Below, piece after piece: positions 44,038-55,488 of a stretch of 64,000 nt of DNA. A program made the position numbers and the translations under genes. This stretch comes from Variovorax sp. PAMC28562 (GTDB taxonomy: Bacteria; Pseudomonadota; Gammaproteobacteria; Burkholderiales; Burkholderiaceae_C): positions 2,677,501 to 2,741,500 of the forward strand of contig NZ_CP060296.1 in the NCBI RefSeq assembly GCF_014303735.1, in the 5' to 3' direction. How positions within the stretch are numbered: the first letter of the stretch is position 1; every line of letters begins with the position of its first letter. The notes beneath the pieces are model-generated. The model did no database searches and was not told where the DNA came from. It was given only the letters and a program-made list of their open reading frames with translations.

Positions 44038-45879
44038 TCAGCGGCCGAACGAACGGCCACCGCCGCCGCCACCACCGCCACCGTAGCCTCCGCCGCCGCC
44101 CGAACGACCACCGCCGCCCGAACGGTTGCCGCCGTAGCCGCCACCGCCACCACCGCCACCAGATCGGCCGCCGCGTCCGCGACCGGCGCCCATGTGGTCG
44201 ACGCTCGTGCGCAACGGATCCGGTTGACCCTCGACGCCGCTCGTGATCGACTCGGCGCGCTGATGCGCTACCTGATTGGCCTGGGTCGGGCTGTGGCTGT
44301 TGCCGTGATGACGCGGCTGGCGCTCATCGAGCGAGCCCTGTGGCTCACGTGCTTCGCGAGGTTCACGCGGCGCGAATGGCGCGTGATGCGGCGCACGTGC
44401 CGGGCCTTGCGGGCCGCGACCTTGACCTTGCGGTGCGCGACCACCCGGGCCACGTGGACCCTGGCCACCGCCGTTGGCATTGCGGCCCTGGCCTTGGCCC
44501 TGGCCACCGCCGCCGCCACCGCCGCGACGTTGACCGCCACCACCGCCGCCATTTCCACCGCCACCACCGCCCGAGCGCTCACCGCCCTGGCCGGCCTTGT
44601 TCTCGCGAATACGGCTGAGCATTTCGGTACGTGCGGCCTTGGCCGCAGCCTGCATCACATCACGGCTCGGCGGACGACCGGCACCGCCCCAGATCGTCTG
44701 GCGACCCATGGCGATCGGCTCGGCGCGTTCGCCTTCTTCGGGGCCGAAGCCTTCGACGATCTTCACCGGAATCTGCTGCTTGGTGAAGCGCTCGATCTCC
44801 TGCATGAAACCTTCTTCGTCCAGGCACACGAAGCTCACTGCCTCGCCGCTCGAACCGGCACGGCCAGTGCGGCCGATGCGGTGTACGTAGTCTTCGCTGA
44901 CGTTCGGGATTTCGAAGTTGACGACGTGCGGCAACTCGTCGATGTCGATGCCGCGTGCTGCGATGTCGGTCGCCACCAGCGCGCGGATGTCACCGCTCTT
45001 GAACCCGGCCAGCGCTTGCGTGCGCGCGCTCTGGCTCTTGTTGCCGTGCAACGCCATCGCCTGGATGCCGTTCTTGGTCAGGAACTCGGCCACGCTGTTG
45101 GCACCGAACTTGGTGCGGGTGAACACCAGCACCTGGCTCCAGTTGTGCTCGTTGATCACGTGCGCGAGCAGCGCCTTCTTCTTGCCGCGGCCGACCGGGT
45201 GAATGGTCTGCGTGATGCGTTGCACGGTCGTGTTGGCCGGCGTCACCTGAACACTTTGCGGGTTCTTCAGCAGCGTGGCGGCGAGGTCGCGAATTTCATC
45301 GCTGAAGGTGGCCGAGAACAGCAGGCTCTGCTTGTCTTTGGGCACCAGTGCGAGGATCTTCTTCACGTCGTGGATGAAGCCCATGTCGAGCATGCGGTCG
45401 GCTTCGTCGAGTACCAGGATCTGCACTTGCGACAGGTCGAGCATGCCTTGCTGCTGCAGGTCGAGCAGGCGGCCCGGCGTGGCGACCAGAATGTCGACAC
45501 CCTTTTTCAGCTTGCTGATTTGCGGGTTCATGCCGACACCGCCGAAGATCACCGTCGATTCGAGATCGAGGTACTTGCCGTAGGTGCGAACGGACTCCTC
45601 GACCTGGGCCGCGAGTTCACGCGTCGGGGTCAGCACCAGCGCGCGGATGGCGGTGCCACCGAACTTGTTGGTGCCGCTGGCGCTCAAGGTGAGCTTGTGC
45701 AGCATCGGCAGCGTGAAGGCCGCCGTTTTGCCGGTGCCGGTCTGGGCACCGCCGAGCAGGTCGTGCCCGTCGAGTACCACGGGAATGGCTTGCGCCTGGA
45801 TGGGGGTCGGGGTGTCGTAGCCATGCTCGTGCACAGCTTTCAAGATGGCAGGAGCCAACTTCAGATCATCAAAATTCAT
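44038..45879 (-). CDS. DEAD-box RNA helicase with Gly/Arg-rich C-terminal tail
   Basis: ATP-dependent RNA helicase of 613 residues, RhlE-like. Motifs in order: Q motif [10 protein letters not shown], motif [11 protein letters not shown], motif Ia PTRELAAQ, motif [11 protein letters not shown], motif III FSATF, motif [15 protein letters not shown]. The last 180 residues are low-complexity: blocks of Gly, Arg, Gln and Pro with RGG-like repeats that would bind RNA and may drive condensation. The ATG at 45879 ([10 protein letters not shown]) is chosen as the normal start; a start at 45927 would add 16 residues. It may act in cold or ribosome assembly. Promoter and leader are in the 303 bases facing ettA. 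Confidence 0.95.
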   Translation of the reverse strand: MNFDDLKLAPAILKAVHEHGYDTPTPIQAQAIPVVLDGHDLLGGAQTGTGKTAAFTLPMLHKLTLSASGTNKFGGTAIRALVLTPTRELAAQVEESVRTYGKYLDLESTVIFGGVGMNPQISKLKKGVDILVATPGRLLDLQQQGMLDLSQVQILVLDEADRMLDMGFIHDVKKILALVPKDKQSLLFSATFSDEIRDLAATLLKNPQSVQVTPANTTVQRITQTIHPVGRGKKKALLAHVINEHNWSQVLVFTRTKFGANSVAEFLTKNGIQAMALHGNKSQSARTQALAGFKSGDIRALVATDIAARGIDIDELPHVVNFEIPNVSEDYVHRIGRTGRAGSSGEAVSFVCLDEEGFMQEIERFTKQQIPVKIVEGFGPEEGERAEPIAMGRQTIWGGAGRPPSRDVMQAAAKAARTEMLSRIRENKAGQGGERSGGGGGGNGGGGGGQRRGGGGGGGQGQGQGRNANGGGQGPRGPGGRAPQGQGRGPQGPARAPHHAPFAPREPREAREPQGSLDERQPRHHGNSHSPTQANQVAHQRAESITSGVEGQPDPLRTSVDHMGAGRGRGGRSGGGGGGGGYGGNRSGGGGRSGGGGGYGGGGGGGGGRSFGR

Positions 45880-46182
45880 TGGAAACAATAAGCGCCTTAC
45901 ACGGCGCAGTGGTATCGGCCCGCTCAACGTCTTGTGCGACGCGAAGCCAGTAGGGGCAGATGAAGGTCAGGAGTGGGAGCCGAGAGCTTGTTGCATGCGA
46001 ATGCGAAAAGCCATCTTGTCCCCGGCAGAGAGCCGGTGTAGCGGGCAACTGGACCCGGCAACGGGGTGGATTGTCGCATGAGTCGATAATCGGAGGTTGC
46101 CGCGCCCGATTTCGAGAAAGTCGTCGTAGCGCCCGCGCAACCTTTTCGCGCAACCAACGTTTATCCAAAGCAGTCAATACAG
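45880..46182. other. Divergent intergenic region between the DEAD-box gene and ettA
   Basis: 303 bases with no supported gene. It must carry both promoters. I see no recognisable riboswitch, cold-box or operator. A stretch near 46080-46120 is less GC-rich (gagtcgataatcggaggttg) and may belong to the ettA promoter. Confidence 0.35.
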
Positions 46183-47844
<1,662 letters not shown>

Positions 47845-47881
47845 GCCAACAGCCCGCAGCGCTGCATTGCGCTTACAAATG

Positions 47882-47905
47882 AAACCGCTTCAAGGCGGTT
47901 TTTTT
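47882..47905 (+). terminator. Rho-independent terminator after ettA
   Basis: A 7-bp stem (AAACCGC with GCGGTTT) and a run of further T, starting 38 bases after the ettA stop. It lies 37 bases before the sugar dehydrogenase start. Confidence 0.85.
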
Positions 47906-47941
47906 ACGCCCGCTGCAAATGGGAAATGTCACCATGAATCC

Positions 47942-49246
47942 ATGGCAATCACCATTGCGCATTCGTGGGGAACACTGGGTACGGCCCTGTCGGTTTGCGT
48001 GGCCGCGTGCGGCGGCGGAGGCGGTGGGAGCAGTGCTGGATTCGCCGTTGCCGGATCAGGCACGACGCCTGCTCCTGCGCCGCCGGCTGCGTCTGCGCCT
48101 GCGCCTGCACCGGTGGCAGCGCCTGCACCTTCTCCCGCTCCCGCACCGCAGCCCGGCCCGTTGAAGGTGGTCGAAGTCGCTACTGGTTTGACGGCGCCCT
48201 GGAGCTTGGCCTTTTTGCCCGACGGCAAGATGCTCATCACGCAGCGCACCGGCCAGCTGCGCATTCGCAACGCCGATGGCACTGCGGTCAACAACGGCGC
48301 CGACAGCGTGAGCGGCGTGCCGGCGGTCGACACCGACGGGCAGGGTGGCTTGCTGGATGTCGCGCTCGACCCGGCCTTTGCAAGCAACCGTCGCATCTAC
48401 TTCAGCTTTGCCGAAAAAGTCGGTACGGCCAACGGAACGGCGGTGGCCCGTGCCGAACTCGATGTGGTCAATCGCGCGCTGTCGAATGTCATCGTCATCT
48501 ATCGGCAAGACCCGAAGGTAACCGGCAGCAATAACCACTACGGATCGCGCTTGGTGTTCGATCGCAACGGCTATCTGTTCGTCACGATGGGCGAGCGCGA
48601 CATCGGCTCGCAACGTGGCTTTGCGCAAGACCTGACCCGGGGCAACGGCAAGGTCGTCCGCCTCACCACCGATGGCGCGGCGGCGCCTGGCAATCCGAGC
48701 TTTGCGCCGACGCCGGCGCAGCCCGGCATCTGGAGCTACGGACACCGTAACCCGCAGGGCGCGGCTATCAACCCGGCGACGGGCGATCTGTGGACAGCGG
48801 AGCACGGACCGCAGGGCGGCGACGAGGTCAACCTGGACCTCCCGGGCCGCAATTTCGGCTGGCCGATCATCAGCTACGGCCAGGAGTACGGCACCCTGAC
48901 GCAGGTCGGCGAAGGCACGGCCAAGGCCGGCATGGAGCAGCCAGTGACGTACTGGGAAAAGAGCGATGGCTCGGCGTGGGTGCCCGGCACGGCCAAGTCG
49001 TCGACCGCGCCCAGCAACATCGCCTTCTACACCGGGGACAAACTCGTCGGCTGGAACGGCAACCTGTTTGTCGGTTCACTGGCCGGGACGTCGCTCTGGC
49101 GCATCACGCTGAACGGCAACACGTTCGTCTCGCGCGAGCGTTTGCTGGCCGATCGCGGCGAGCGCATTCGCGATGTGCGGCAAGGCCCCGATGGCTGGCT
49201 CTGGCTCCTCACCGACAACGGCAAGCTGCTGCGGCTGGAACGTTGA
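47942..49246 (+). CDS. PQQ-dependent sugar dehydrogenase, lipoprotein with Pro/Ala linker
   Basis: Aldose dehydrogenase-like six-bladed beta-propeller (434 residues) that oxidises sugars in the periplasm, using PQQ. The N-terminus is a lipoprotein signal with CVAAC and a following GGGGGG run (lipid cysteine about residue 23). A Pro/Ala linker of about 30 residues precedes the propeller, which has the family stretches APWSLAFLPDGKMLITQRTG, SNNHYGSRLVFD, YGHRNPQGAAI and TAEHGPQGGDEVN. Start at 47942 is chosen for the signal peptide. No pqq synthesis gene is near. Confidence 0.9.
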   Translation: MAITIAHSWGTLGTALSVCVAACGGGGGGSSAGFAVAGSGTTPAPAPPAASAPAPAPVAAPAPSPAPAPQPGPLKVVEVATGLTAPWSLAFLPDGKMLITQRTGQLRIRNADGTAVNNGADSVSGVPAVDTDGQGGLLDVALDPAFASNRRIYFSFAEKVGTANGTAVARAELDVVNRALSNVIVIYRQDPKVTGSNNHYGSRLVFDRNGYLFVTMGERDIGSQRGFAQDLTRGNGKVVRLTTDGAAAPGNPSFAPTPAQPGIWSYGHRNPQGAAINPATGDLWTAEHGPQGGDEVNLDLPGRNFGWPIISYGQEYGTLTQVGEGTAKAGMEQPVTYWEKSDGSAWVPGTAKSSTAPSNIAFYTGDKLVGWNGNLFVGSLAGTSLWRITLNGNTFVSRERLLADRGERIRDVRQGPDGWLWLLTDNGKLLRLER

Positions 49247-49250
49247 TGCG

Positions 49251-50624
49251 CTAAGCGCTCGGCACCGTTGCTGTCGATGCCTTCGGCGAACTGCGCGGCC
49301 AGGTCGCAAGCAGCCGCTTTCTCACCGCATAGATGTTGTTCCGCAGAGCATAGAGCTCGTCGGTGTATGAGAGTGGCACGGTGATGCGGTGCGTCACCCG
49401 ATCGAGTTCGTCGAGTTCATCGAGCAAGCCGTCGCGGTCGCCCTTGTGCGCATCGACCTTGGTCTCGATCTCGCGCAGGCGCGCATACCAGCGGAACACC
49501 CGGCTTCGTACCCGGAACTGGTAGAGCGGCGGCACGATCTTGCTCAAGGGGAGCATCAGCACGACCAGGCCGCCGAGCACCAGCCACATGCGCTCGACCA
49601 GGTTGCTGGCCCAGAAGGGCAGGTAGCGTTGCCAGAATGGTGGCGTGCCGTTGATGGCGCGATCGCCTTCGGGGCTTACCGGCAACTCGCTGGTCTTGGT
49701 GTTCGGAAAATCGCGCGCCCGGTTGAACCAGCCAGCGCCGCCATGAATCGATTGCGCGCTTTCAGCGAACAGCTGACGCAAGGCCGGATGCGTGTGCTCC
49801 CGCGAGATCAACGAAGTGGTCGCCGCGACCAACGACACGTCGTGTGGCGGCAAGTCCGATGCCAGGTCGACCACGCCGCGCGGCAACGTCACGGCGGATA
49901 GGAACGGAAAGCGCCGTGCATACGCATCGCTCTGGCCAAAGTCCATCAACTGAATGCCGGGTGCGCGCAACAAGCGCTGCACCAGCGGCGATTGCGGCGC
50001 CGACGCGAGCACGATGGCGTCGAGCATGCCGGCCTGCAACGCCTCGGTGGCGGGTGCCGGTTCGAGGTTGGACAACTGCATCGTCGTCTCGTCGATGTGG
50101 TTGGCCTTCAGCAGCTTGTCCATGATGTCGGGCACGCCGCTGCCGGCCTTGTCGACGTTCACGCGGAGGCCGCGCAACTGCGCGAGCGAGGTCAACGTGC
50201 TGGTCTTGCGATCGATCTTTTGCGCGGCATCGGTTCGATAGAAGAGCCAGAGCGGCTCATAGAACAGACTGCCGAGCGAGGTCAGGCCGGCGTCTTCGTC
50301 AGCGCCCGCATCGGCGGCGCCACCTCGCACGAAGCCCACGTCGGCTTCGCCATTGCGCAGCAACTGCAGGTTGTCCGCTGCGCCGTTCGTGGTCTTCAGG
50401 TCGACGGTGATGCCGTTGGCTTTGAGTGCGCTGGCATAGCGCTTGCCGAACTCGGCGTACGCGCTGCCGGCCGGGCCGGTCGCCAACGTCACGTGCTTGG
50501 GTGGCTGTGGGTCGAGGTACCAATACGCGGCGACCAGCGCTGCGATCACGATGAAGACGACCGGGCCGGCCGACACGATCAGGTCGCGGATGGAAAGCAG
50601 GATCAGCTTGAATGTCTTGGGCAT
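49251..50624 (-). CDS. TAXI family TRAP-type solute-binding protein, membrane-anchored
   Basis: A 457-residue TAXI protein with an N-terminal membrane helix (AGPVVFIVIAALVAAYWYLD, about 19-38) and another near residue 345 (MWLVLGGLVVLMLPLSKIV). The solute-binding part starts KHVTLATGPAGSAYAEFGKRY and has the family pattern NGAADNLQLLRNGEADVGFV. The tail is cytoplasmic and charged (EIETKVDAHKGDRDGLLDELDELD), unusual for a soluble receptor and suggesting a sensory or tethered role. It begins 16 bases after the P1 peptidase stop; no TRAP membrane subunit is near. Confidence 0.88.
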   Translation of the reverse strand: MPKTFKLILLSIRDLIVSAGPVVFIVIAALVAAYWYLDPQPPKHVTLATGPAGSAYAEFGKRYASALKANGITVDLKTTNGAADNLQLLRNGEADVGFVRGGAADAGADEDAGLTSLGSLFYEPLWLFYRTDAAQKIDRKTSTLTSLAQLRGLRVNVDKAGSGVPDIMDKLLKANHIDETTMQLSNLEPAPATEALQAGMLDAIVLASAPQSPLVQRLLRAPGIQLMDFGQSDAYARRFPFLSAVTLPRGVVDLASDLPPHDVSLVAATTSLISREHTHPALRQLFAESAQSIHGGAGWFNRARDFPNTKTSELPVSPEGDRAINGTPPFWQRYLPFWASNLVERMWLVLGGLVVLMLPLSKIVPPLYQFRVRSRVFRWYARLREIETKVDAHKGDRDGLLDELDELDRVTHRITVPLSYTDELYALRNNIYAVRKRLLATWPRSSPKASTATVPSA

Positions 50625-50640
50625 GAATGCAGTCGAGGGT

Positions 50641-51744
50641 TCAGTTGCGTGTCACTGGCGAGTGCCCAGACCGCATCAGGTCGCTCGCAGAAGGAATGTC
50701 GAGTTTGTCCGTCTTGACCGATCGCGCTGCCCGCACCGCGCGCAAGGTTGCGCGCGCCACGACCTCGGCCGCCATGGTGCCGAGCACCGTCATGCCGGGT
50801 GCGTCGTCGGCCAGCGCGACGCGGCCGGTGGCCAGCACGAACAGCGTGTCGCCGTCGCTCATCGTATGGACAGGATTGATGGCGCGGGCCAGGCCGTCGT
50901 GCGCCACGTTGGCCAGGCGATTCGCCTGCACCTTGGTCAGCACCGCATCGGTGGCGATCACGCCGATGGTGGTGTTGGTGCCGGCCAGCAAGGGTTTGGG
51001 CATTTCACCGCGCAGTAAAGCGCGGCGCGTGTCGAGCAGTGACTTGCCGTCCGCGGTGCGCGCGCCGGCAACGACTTGCGCCGTGTCCGGATCGAGCACG
51101 TCGCCCAGTGAGTTCACCGCGATCAGCGCCCCCACCGTCACGCCATTGACCGTGACCGAGGCCGTGCCGATGCCGCCCTTCATGGCGCGGTCGACGCCGA
51201 AAAGTTTGCCGACCAGCGCACCGCTGCCCGCGCCGACATTGCCTTCCGCGGGTGCGGCGCGGGACGCAGCGACGCAGGCCGCGTAGCCCGACTCGGCATC
51301 GGGGCGAATGCGCGCATCGCCCATCGGCAGATCGAACAGCACGGCCGCCGGCACGATCGGCAAGGTGCCGAAGCGCACGTCGAGGCCGACGCCTTGTTCT
51401 TCGAGATAGCGCATGGCGCCATCCGCTGCGGCCAGCCCCCACGCACTGCCACCGGCCAGCATCACCGCGTGCACTTGCTGCACGAAATTGCCGGGAGCGA
51501 GCAGGTCGGTTTCGCGCGTGCCGGGGGCGGCACCTCGCACGTCGACACCGCCGACCGCGCCGTCGCGCGCGATGATCACGGTGCAGCCGGTAGGCCGGCG
51601 CGAGTCAGAGAAGTGACCGACTTCGATGCCGGCGACGTCGGTGATGGCGCCGTCGGACGGTGCCGACGGTGGTGATGCAGACGAAGCCGCGGCGGGCGCG
51701 ACGGTGCCGGAAACACGGGGCGGGGACGACGACTGGAAAGACAT
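50641..51744 (-). CDS. P1 family peptidase (DmpA/BapA-like aminopeptidase)
   Basis: Ntn-hydrolase of 367 residues, related to L-aminopeptidase/D-esterase (DmpA). Self-cleavage would occur before a hydroxyl residue in GTNTTIGVIATDA (about residue 257), which frees the catalytic N-terminal threonine of the smaller chain. Other family stretches are DVRGAAPGTRETDLL and GGSAWGLAAADG. There is no signal peptide, so it is cytosolic. The gene is 48 bases downstream of the ribulokinase stop, so it may be a passenger of the ribitol unit. Confidence 0.9.
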   Translation of the reverse strand: MSFQSSSPPRVSGTVAPAAASSASPPSAPSDGAITDVAGIEVGHFSDSRRPTGCTVIIARDGAVGGVDVRGAAPGTRETDLLAPGNFVQQVHAVMLAGGSAWGLAAADGAMRYLEEQGVGLDVRFGTLPIVPAAVLFDLPMGDARIRPDAESGYAACVAASRAAPAEGNVGAGSGALVGKLFGVDRAMKGGIGTASVTVNGVTVGALIAVNSLGDVLDPDTAQVVAGARTADGKSLLDTRRALLRGEMPKPLLAGTNTTIGVIATDAVLTKVQANRLANVAHDGLARAINPVHTMSDGDTLFVLATGRVALADDAPGMTVLGTMAAEVVARATLRAVRAARSVKTDKLDIPSASDLMRSGHSPVTRN

Positions 51745-51792
51745 GGCGGCCGATTATGGAGGTCGCTCCGTGCAGCCCGGTAACTCGCCGTG

Positions 51793-53472
51793 TCAGTTTG
51801 CGGGCTCGATTGCGACGACGGTGGTCTGGGCGTCGACCTTGTCAGGTCTTTGCCGAAGCTCTCGTGCCAGAGCTTGCAATTGCTCGAAGGCGTGAAAGCG
51901 CGCCAGGTGCAGTTCGGCGATGGCGCCGGTGTCGGGGCGGAAAGTCCTTCCTGTTTGCGACATGCCGGCCATGGCGGCGCCGACATCGTCGAAGGCACGG
52001 GCCGCCACGCTGCCCAGCATCGCGGCACCCAGCAGCACCGGCTCTTCGGCATCGGTGGCGACCACGGCCTTGCCGGTCGCGTCCGCGATGAGTTGTCGCA
52101 CCAGATCAAGCCGCCCCGCACCGCCGCTGATCATGATCCGCTCGATCGGAGCGCCGGCAGCGGTCTGTGCCTCGATGATCTGGCGCAGCCCGTAGGCGAT
52201 GCCGCAGATGCCCGCGATGTACAGCGCGATGAGGCTGTCCATGTCGTTGGCCATGCCCAGACCCACGATCACTGCCCTTGCATGCGGATCGGCCATCGGC
52301 GCCCGGTTGCCGAGGAATTCCGGCACGACATGAAGACCGTCCGCCAGGCGCGCTGCGTCGGACAGACTGCAGGTCTTTTGTGCGGCGATATCGGCCAGCA
52401 TCGTCGCCAGAGACTGGCCCGCGGCTTGCGCCTGCTGTCGTGCTTCGGGCGCCAGCGGATGCATCGACAACAACTGTTCGATCGCAGCACCGGCCACCGA
52501 CTGGCCGCCTTCGTTCAGCCAGGTGTGCGGCACCATCGCCGAGTAATAGGGCCCCCAGACGCCCGGCACGAACACCGGCGCACGGGTGCTGGTCATGGTG
52601 CATGAGGAGGTGCCGAAGACATAGGCCAGCGCAGAGAAAGGATCGCCGTCGACCCCCACGGTGCCGATGCCGCCAGCATGCGCGTCGATGACGCCAGCGC
52701 CGACCGGCGTTCCAGTTGGCAAGCCGAGCTCCCTGGCCGCGGCCGGCGTCAATCCGCTGCCCAGCGCCGTGCCTGGTGCGACGACTTTGTTGCCGATCCG
52801 CTCGAAGGCCTCGTCGGCCAGCACGTCCAGGCCGATGGTGCGGAAGTAACTCGCGTCCCAGCGGTCTTCATGGGCCAGGTAGGTCCATTTGCAGGTGACC
52901 GTGCAAGTGGACCGTGACAGGTCGCCGCTCGCGCGCCAGGTCAGGAAATCGGTCAGGTCCATGAACTGCCACGCGTCGGCGAAGACGGCGGGTTTGTTCT
53001 CCAGCAGCCAGAGCAGCTTCGGCGTCTCCATCTCTGGAGAGATCCGGCCGCCGACGTACTTGAGCACATCGTGGCCAATGGCATTGATCCGATCGGCCTG
53101 CGCCACGGCGCGATGGTCCATCCAGACGATGATGTTGCGCTCCGGGTCGTCGCTCGGACCGACCGGCAACGGCTTGCCGCCTTGGCCGAGGACGACCAGC
53201 GAGCACGTGGCGTCGAAGCCGATCCCGACCACCCGGTCGAACGACACGCCCGACTGCGCCACAGCGCTCCGGACCGACGTGCACACGGCAGCCCAGATCT
53301 CGTTGCTCGACTGTTCGACGATCGAACCCGGTGCCTGAAACAAAGCGATGTCTTGCTTGGCGGATGCCAGCATGCGACCCGCGAGGTCGAAGAGGCCGGC
53401 CCGGGCGCTACCGGTGCCCACGTCTACGCCGATGACGTATCCGTCCGGTGCTGTGCGTGTCGGGTGCTTCAT
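51793..53472 (-). CDS. rbtK: FGGY-family pentulose kinase, D-ribulokinase-like
   Basis: Carbohydrate kinase of 559 residues, predicted to phosphorylate D-ribulose to D-ribulose 5-phosphate. The FGGY fold shows YVIGVDVGTGSARAGLFDL at the start, FDATCSLVV, the substrate-side WMDHRAVAQADRIN and the C-terminal ATP motif ISGGAGRLDLVRQLIAD. The phrase STCTVTCKWTYLAHE is typical of this pentulose-kinase group. The ATG overlaps the ribitol dehydrogenase stop by one base (TGATG). The pairing with rbtD makes a two-step ribitol to ribulose 5-phosphate route. Confidence 0.88.
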   Translation of the reverse strand: MKHPTRTAPDGYVIGVDVGTGSARAGLFDLAGRMLASAKQDIALFQAPGSIVEQSSNEIWAAVCTSVRSAVAQSGVSFDRVVGIGFDATCSLVVLGQGGKPLPVGPSDDPERNIIVWMDHRAVAQADRINAIGHDVLKYVGGRISPEMETPKLLWLLENKPAVFADAWQFMDLTDFLTWRASGDLSRSTCTVTCKWTYLAHEDRWDASYFRTIGLDVLADEAFERIGNKVVAPGTALGSGLTPAAARELGLPTGTPVGAGVIDAHAGGIGTVGVDGDPFSALAYVFGTSSCTMTSTRAPVFVPGVWGPYYSAMVPHTWLNEGGQSVAGAAIEQLLSMHPLAPEARQQAQAAGQSLATMLADIAAQKTCSLSDAARLADGLHVVPEFLGNRAPMADPHARAVIVGLGMANDMDSLIALYIAGICGIAYGLRQIIEAQTAAGAPIERIMISGGAGRLDLVRQLIADATGKAVVATDAEEPVLLGAAMLGSVAARAFDDVGAAMAGMSQTGRTFRPDTGAIAELHLARFHAFEQLQALARELRQRPDKVDAQTTVVAIEPAN

Positions 53473-54200
53473 CAAAGATCGACGCTGTTGGGCAGGACGA
53501 CGATGTCGCGGATCGTCACGTTGCGCGGTCGCGTGAGCATGAACATCACGCAGTCGGCGACCTCTTTCGGCTGCATCAGGCTGCCGGAGGCCAATGCCTC
53601 GTCCATCTTGGCCTTGGGCCAGTCGTCGAGCAGCGCGGTCACCACCGGACCGGGTGCGACCGCGCCGACCCGCACGCCATGCTTGGAAAGCTGCCGCCGC
53701 GTGGTGTGCACGAACGCCTGCACCGCGAACTTGGACGCGGTGTAGATCGGCTCCCAGGCAACCGGGACGATGCCGGCGATCGAACTGGTAAAGATGATGT
53801 CGCCCGACTTTTGCGCCACCAGGTGCGGCAGCACGGCGTGGACCGATCGGAACGCTGCGTTCACGTTCAGGTTGAGCACGCGATCCCATTCGTCGGGATG
53901 ACCTTCGACGACATCGCCGCCGACATAGGCGCCGGCGTTGGCATGGAAGATGTGCAGGCCGCCCGCCAGCGCGAGGATCCTGGGCAACATCGACGAGTTT
54001 TCTTCGGGCTTGAGCAGATCGACTGTCAGCGCCAGGGCTTCGGGCCCCAGCGCCTTGCAGACTTGCGCCAGCTTGTCGCCGTCGCGGTCGATGAGCACGA
54101 CCCTGGCACCGGCGTCGACCAGCGCGCGTGCGCATTCCAGGCCGATGCCCGATGCCGCGCCGGTGATGGCCGCAACGCGACCCTTGAAAGATTCGTTCAT
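53472..54200 (-). CDS. rbtD: Ribitol 2-dehydrogenase (SDR)
   Basis: NAD-dependent short-chain dehydrogenase of 242 residues that oxidises ribitol to D-ribulose. The cofactor loop is [11 protein letters not shown] at 88-90, and the triad S140, Y153 and K157 is complete (TSSIAG, YTASK). Long stretches ([54 protein letters not shown]) match, as I remember it, the Klebsiella ribitol dehydrogenase closely. It starts 28 bases after the permease stop. This is the strongest marker that the unit handles ribitol. Confidence 0.92.
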   Translation of the reverse strand: MNESFKGRVAAITGAASGIGLECARALVDAGARVVLIDRDGDKLAQVCKALGPEALALTVDLLKPEENSSMLPRILALAGGLHIFHANAGAYVGGDVVEGHPDEWDRVLNLNVNAAFRSVHAVLPHLVAQKSGDIIFTSSIAGIVPVAWEPIYTASKFAVQAFVHTTRRQLSKHGVRVGAVAPGPVVTALLDDWPKAKMDEALASGSLMQPKEVADCVMFMLTRPRNVTIRDIVVLPNSVDL

Positions 54201-54228
54201 GGTGTGAGTTTTCGGTTGGCTCGGCTGA

Positions 54229-55488
54229 TCACGATCGACCATGCGACACGCGTGACTGGCGGGCGATCGAGTCGACGATCACTGCGATCGCCAACACGGC
54301 GCCGGTGATCATGAATCGCAGCGATGAAGAAAGGTTGAGCAGCGTCAGGCCGCTGGCGATCGACTGGATCACGATGATGCCGAGCACCGCCGAATAGGCA
54401 CTGCCGCGACCTCCAAAGAGACTGGTTCCACCGATGACAGCGGCGGCGATCGCGTTCAGGTTGACGTCGCCCGTGCCGGCCTGCTGGCTGGCCGAGGCCA
54501 AACGGGCCGCGGTCAGCACGCCGCCCAGCGAGGCCAGGCTCGCGCAGAGGACGAAGGCGCTGGTAAAGATCATGTTGACGTTGATGCCCGCGCGGCGCGC
54601 AGCCTCTCGGTTGCCGCCCACCGCGTTCATCGAGCGGCCCCAGCGCGTGCGCTTCAGCGCGTAGTCCATGGCCACTGCGAGCGCGAGAAACAGGCCGAAC
54701 ATCAGCGGCACACCGCGTCCGTGGTTCAGGTAGGCAACCACCACCTCCAGCAACACCGTGATGGCGCCGACGCGAACCAGCAGACTCGCCACCGACGGTG
54801 CCGACAGGTTGACCGCCTGCCGGCGCGTGCGGGTGCGCAGCCCCACCAGCAGGATCACGGCACCGGGCGCCAGTGCCAGCAGGTGCGACACGATGGCCGG
54901 CATGACCAGCATTTGCCCGAAGTCGACCATCGTCGAACCGTAGGGCAGGTTGATGGAGCCGCTGTTGCCCAGCACGTACAGCTGCAGGCCGAGGATCGCC
55001 AGCAGGCCGGCCAAAGTGGCGACGAAACTGGGCATGCCGAGCCGGTTGAAAAGCAGGGCATAGACCGCGCCAATCAAGCCACCGACCAGCAGTGCGACGA
55101 CGATCGCCACCAGCAGCGGCCAGCCCTGATTGACCCAGAGCATGCCGAGCAGAGCCGAAGCGAAGCCGCTCATCGAGCCGACGGAAAGGTCGATCTGCCC
55201 GACCATCAATACGCAGACGATGCCCAGCGCGATGACGCCCGTGGTCGAACAATCGAACAGCAGGTTGACCAGGTTGTCCGCCGAAAGAAACACCGGGTTC
55301 AAGCTGGTGAAAACCGTCCAGATAATGACGAGGCCGACGATCACCGGCAGCGAGCCCAGGTCGCCGGAGCGGACGCGCTCGACGAAGGCGGAGACGGTGC
55401 CGCCGAGGCCTTCAGCATGCTTGACGCGGACGTCGCTGCGGTCCAGCAGCGGCTGCGGTTGCAACACGTTTTTTGCTTCGGTGGTCAT
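54229..55488 (-). CDS. Sugar ABC transporter permease (RbsC/XylH family)
   Basis: Inner-membrane permease of 419 residues in the ribose/xylose (CUT2) family, with about ten helices and the EAA-like loop [19 protein letters not shown]. It has a longer N-terminal cytoplasmic head than RbsC (about 45 residues), close to XylH. The ATG overlaps the ATPase stop (ATGA). It works with the ATPase and the binding protein; ribitol or another pentitol is the likely cargo from the adjacent rbtD. Confidence 0.92.
   Translation of the reverse strand: MTTEAKNVLQPQPLLDRSDVRVKHAEGLGGTVSAFVERVRSGDLGSLPVIVGLVIIWTVFTSLNPVFLSADNLVNLLFDCSTTGVIALGIVCVLMVGQIDLSVGSMSGFASALLGMLWVNQGWPLLVAIVVALLVGGLIGAVYALLFNRLGMPSFVATLAGLLAILGLQLYVLGNSGSINLPYGSTMVDFGQMLVMPAIVSHLLALAPGAVILLVGLRTRTRRQAVNLSAPSVASLLVRVGAITVLLEVVVAYLNHGRGVPLMFGLFLALAVAMDYALKRTRWGRSMNAVGGNREAARRAGINVNMIFTSAFVLCASLASLGGVLTAARLASASQQAGTGDVNLNAIAAAVIGGTSLFGGRGSAYSAVLGIIVIQSIASGLTLLNLSSSLRFMITGAVLAIAVIVDSIARQSRVSHGRS

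Noticed and set aside
44040..44620. Repetitive CCACCGCC-like DNA that might be taken for a repeat array
   Set aside because: It encodes the Gly/Arg-rich tail of the helicase in frame, with no regular spacers, so it is not CRISPR or a tandem satellite.
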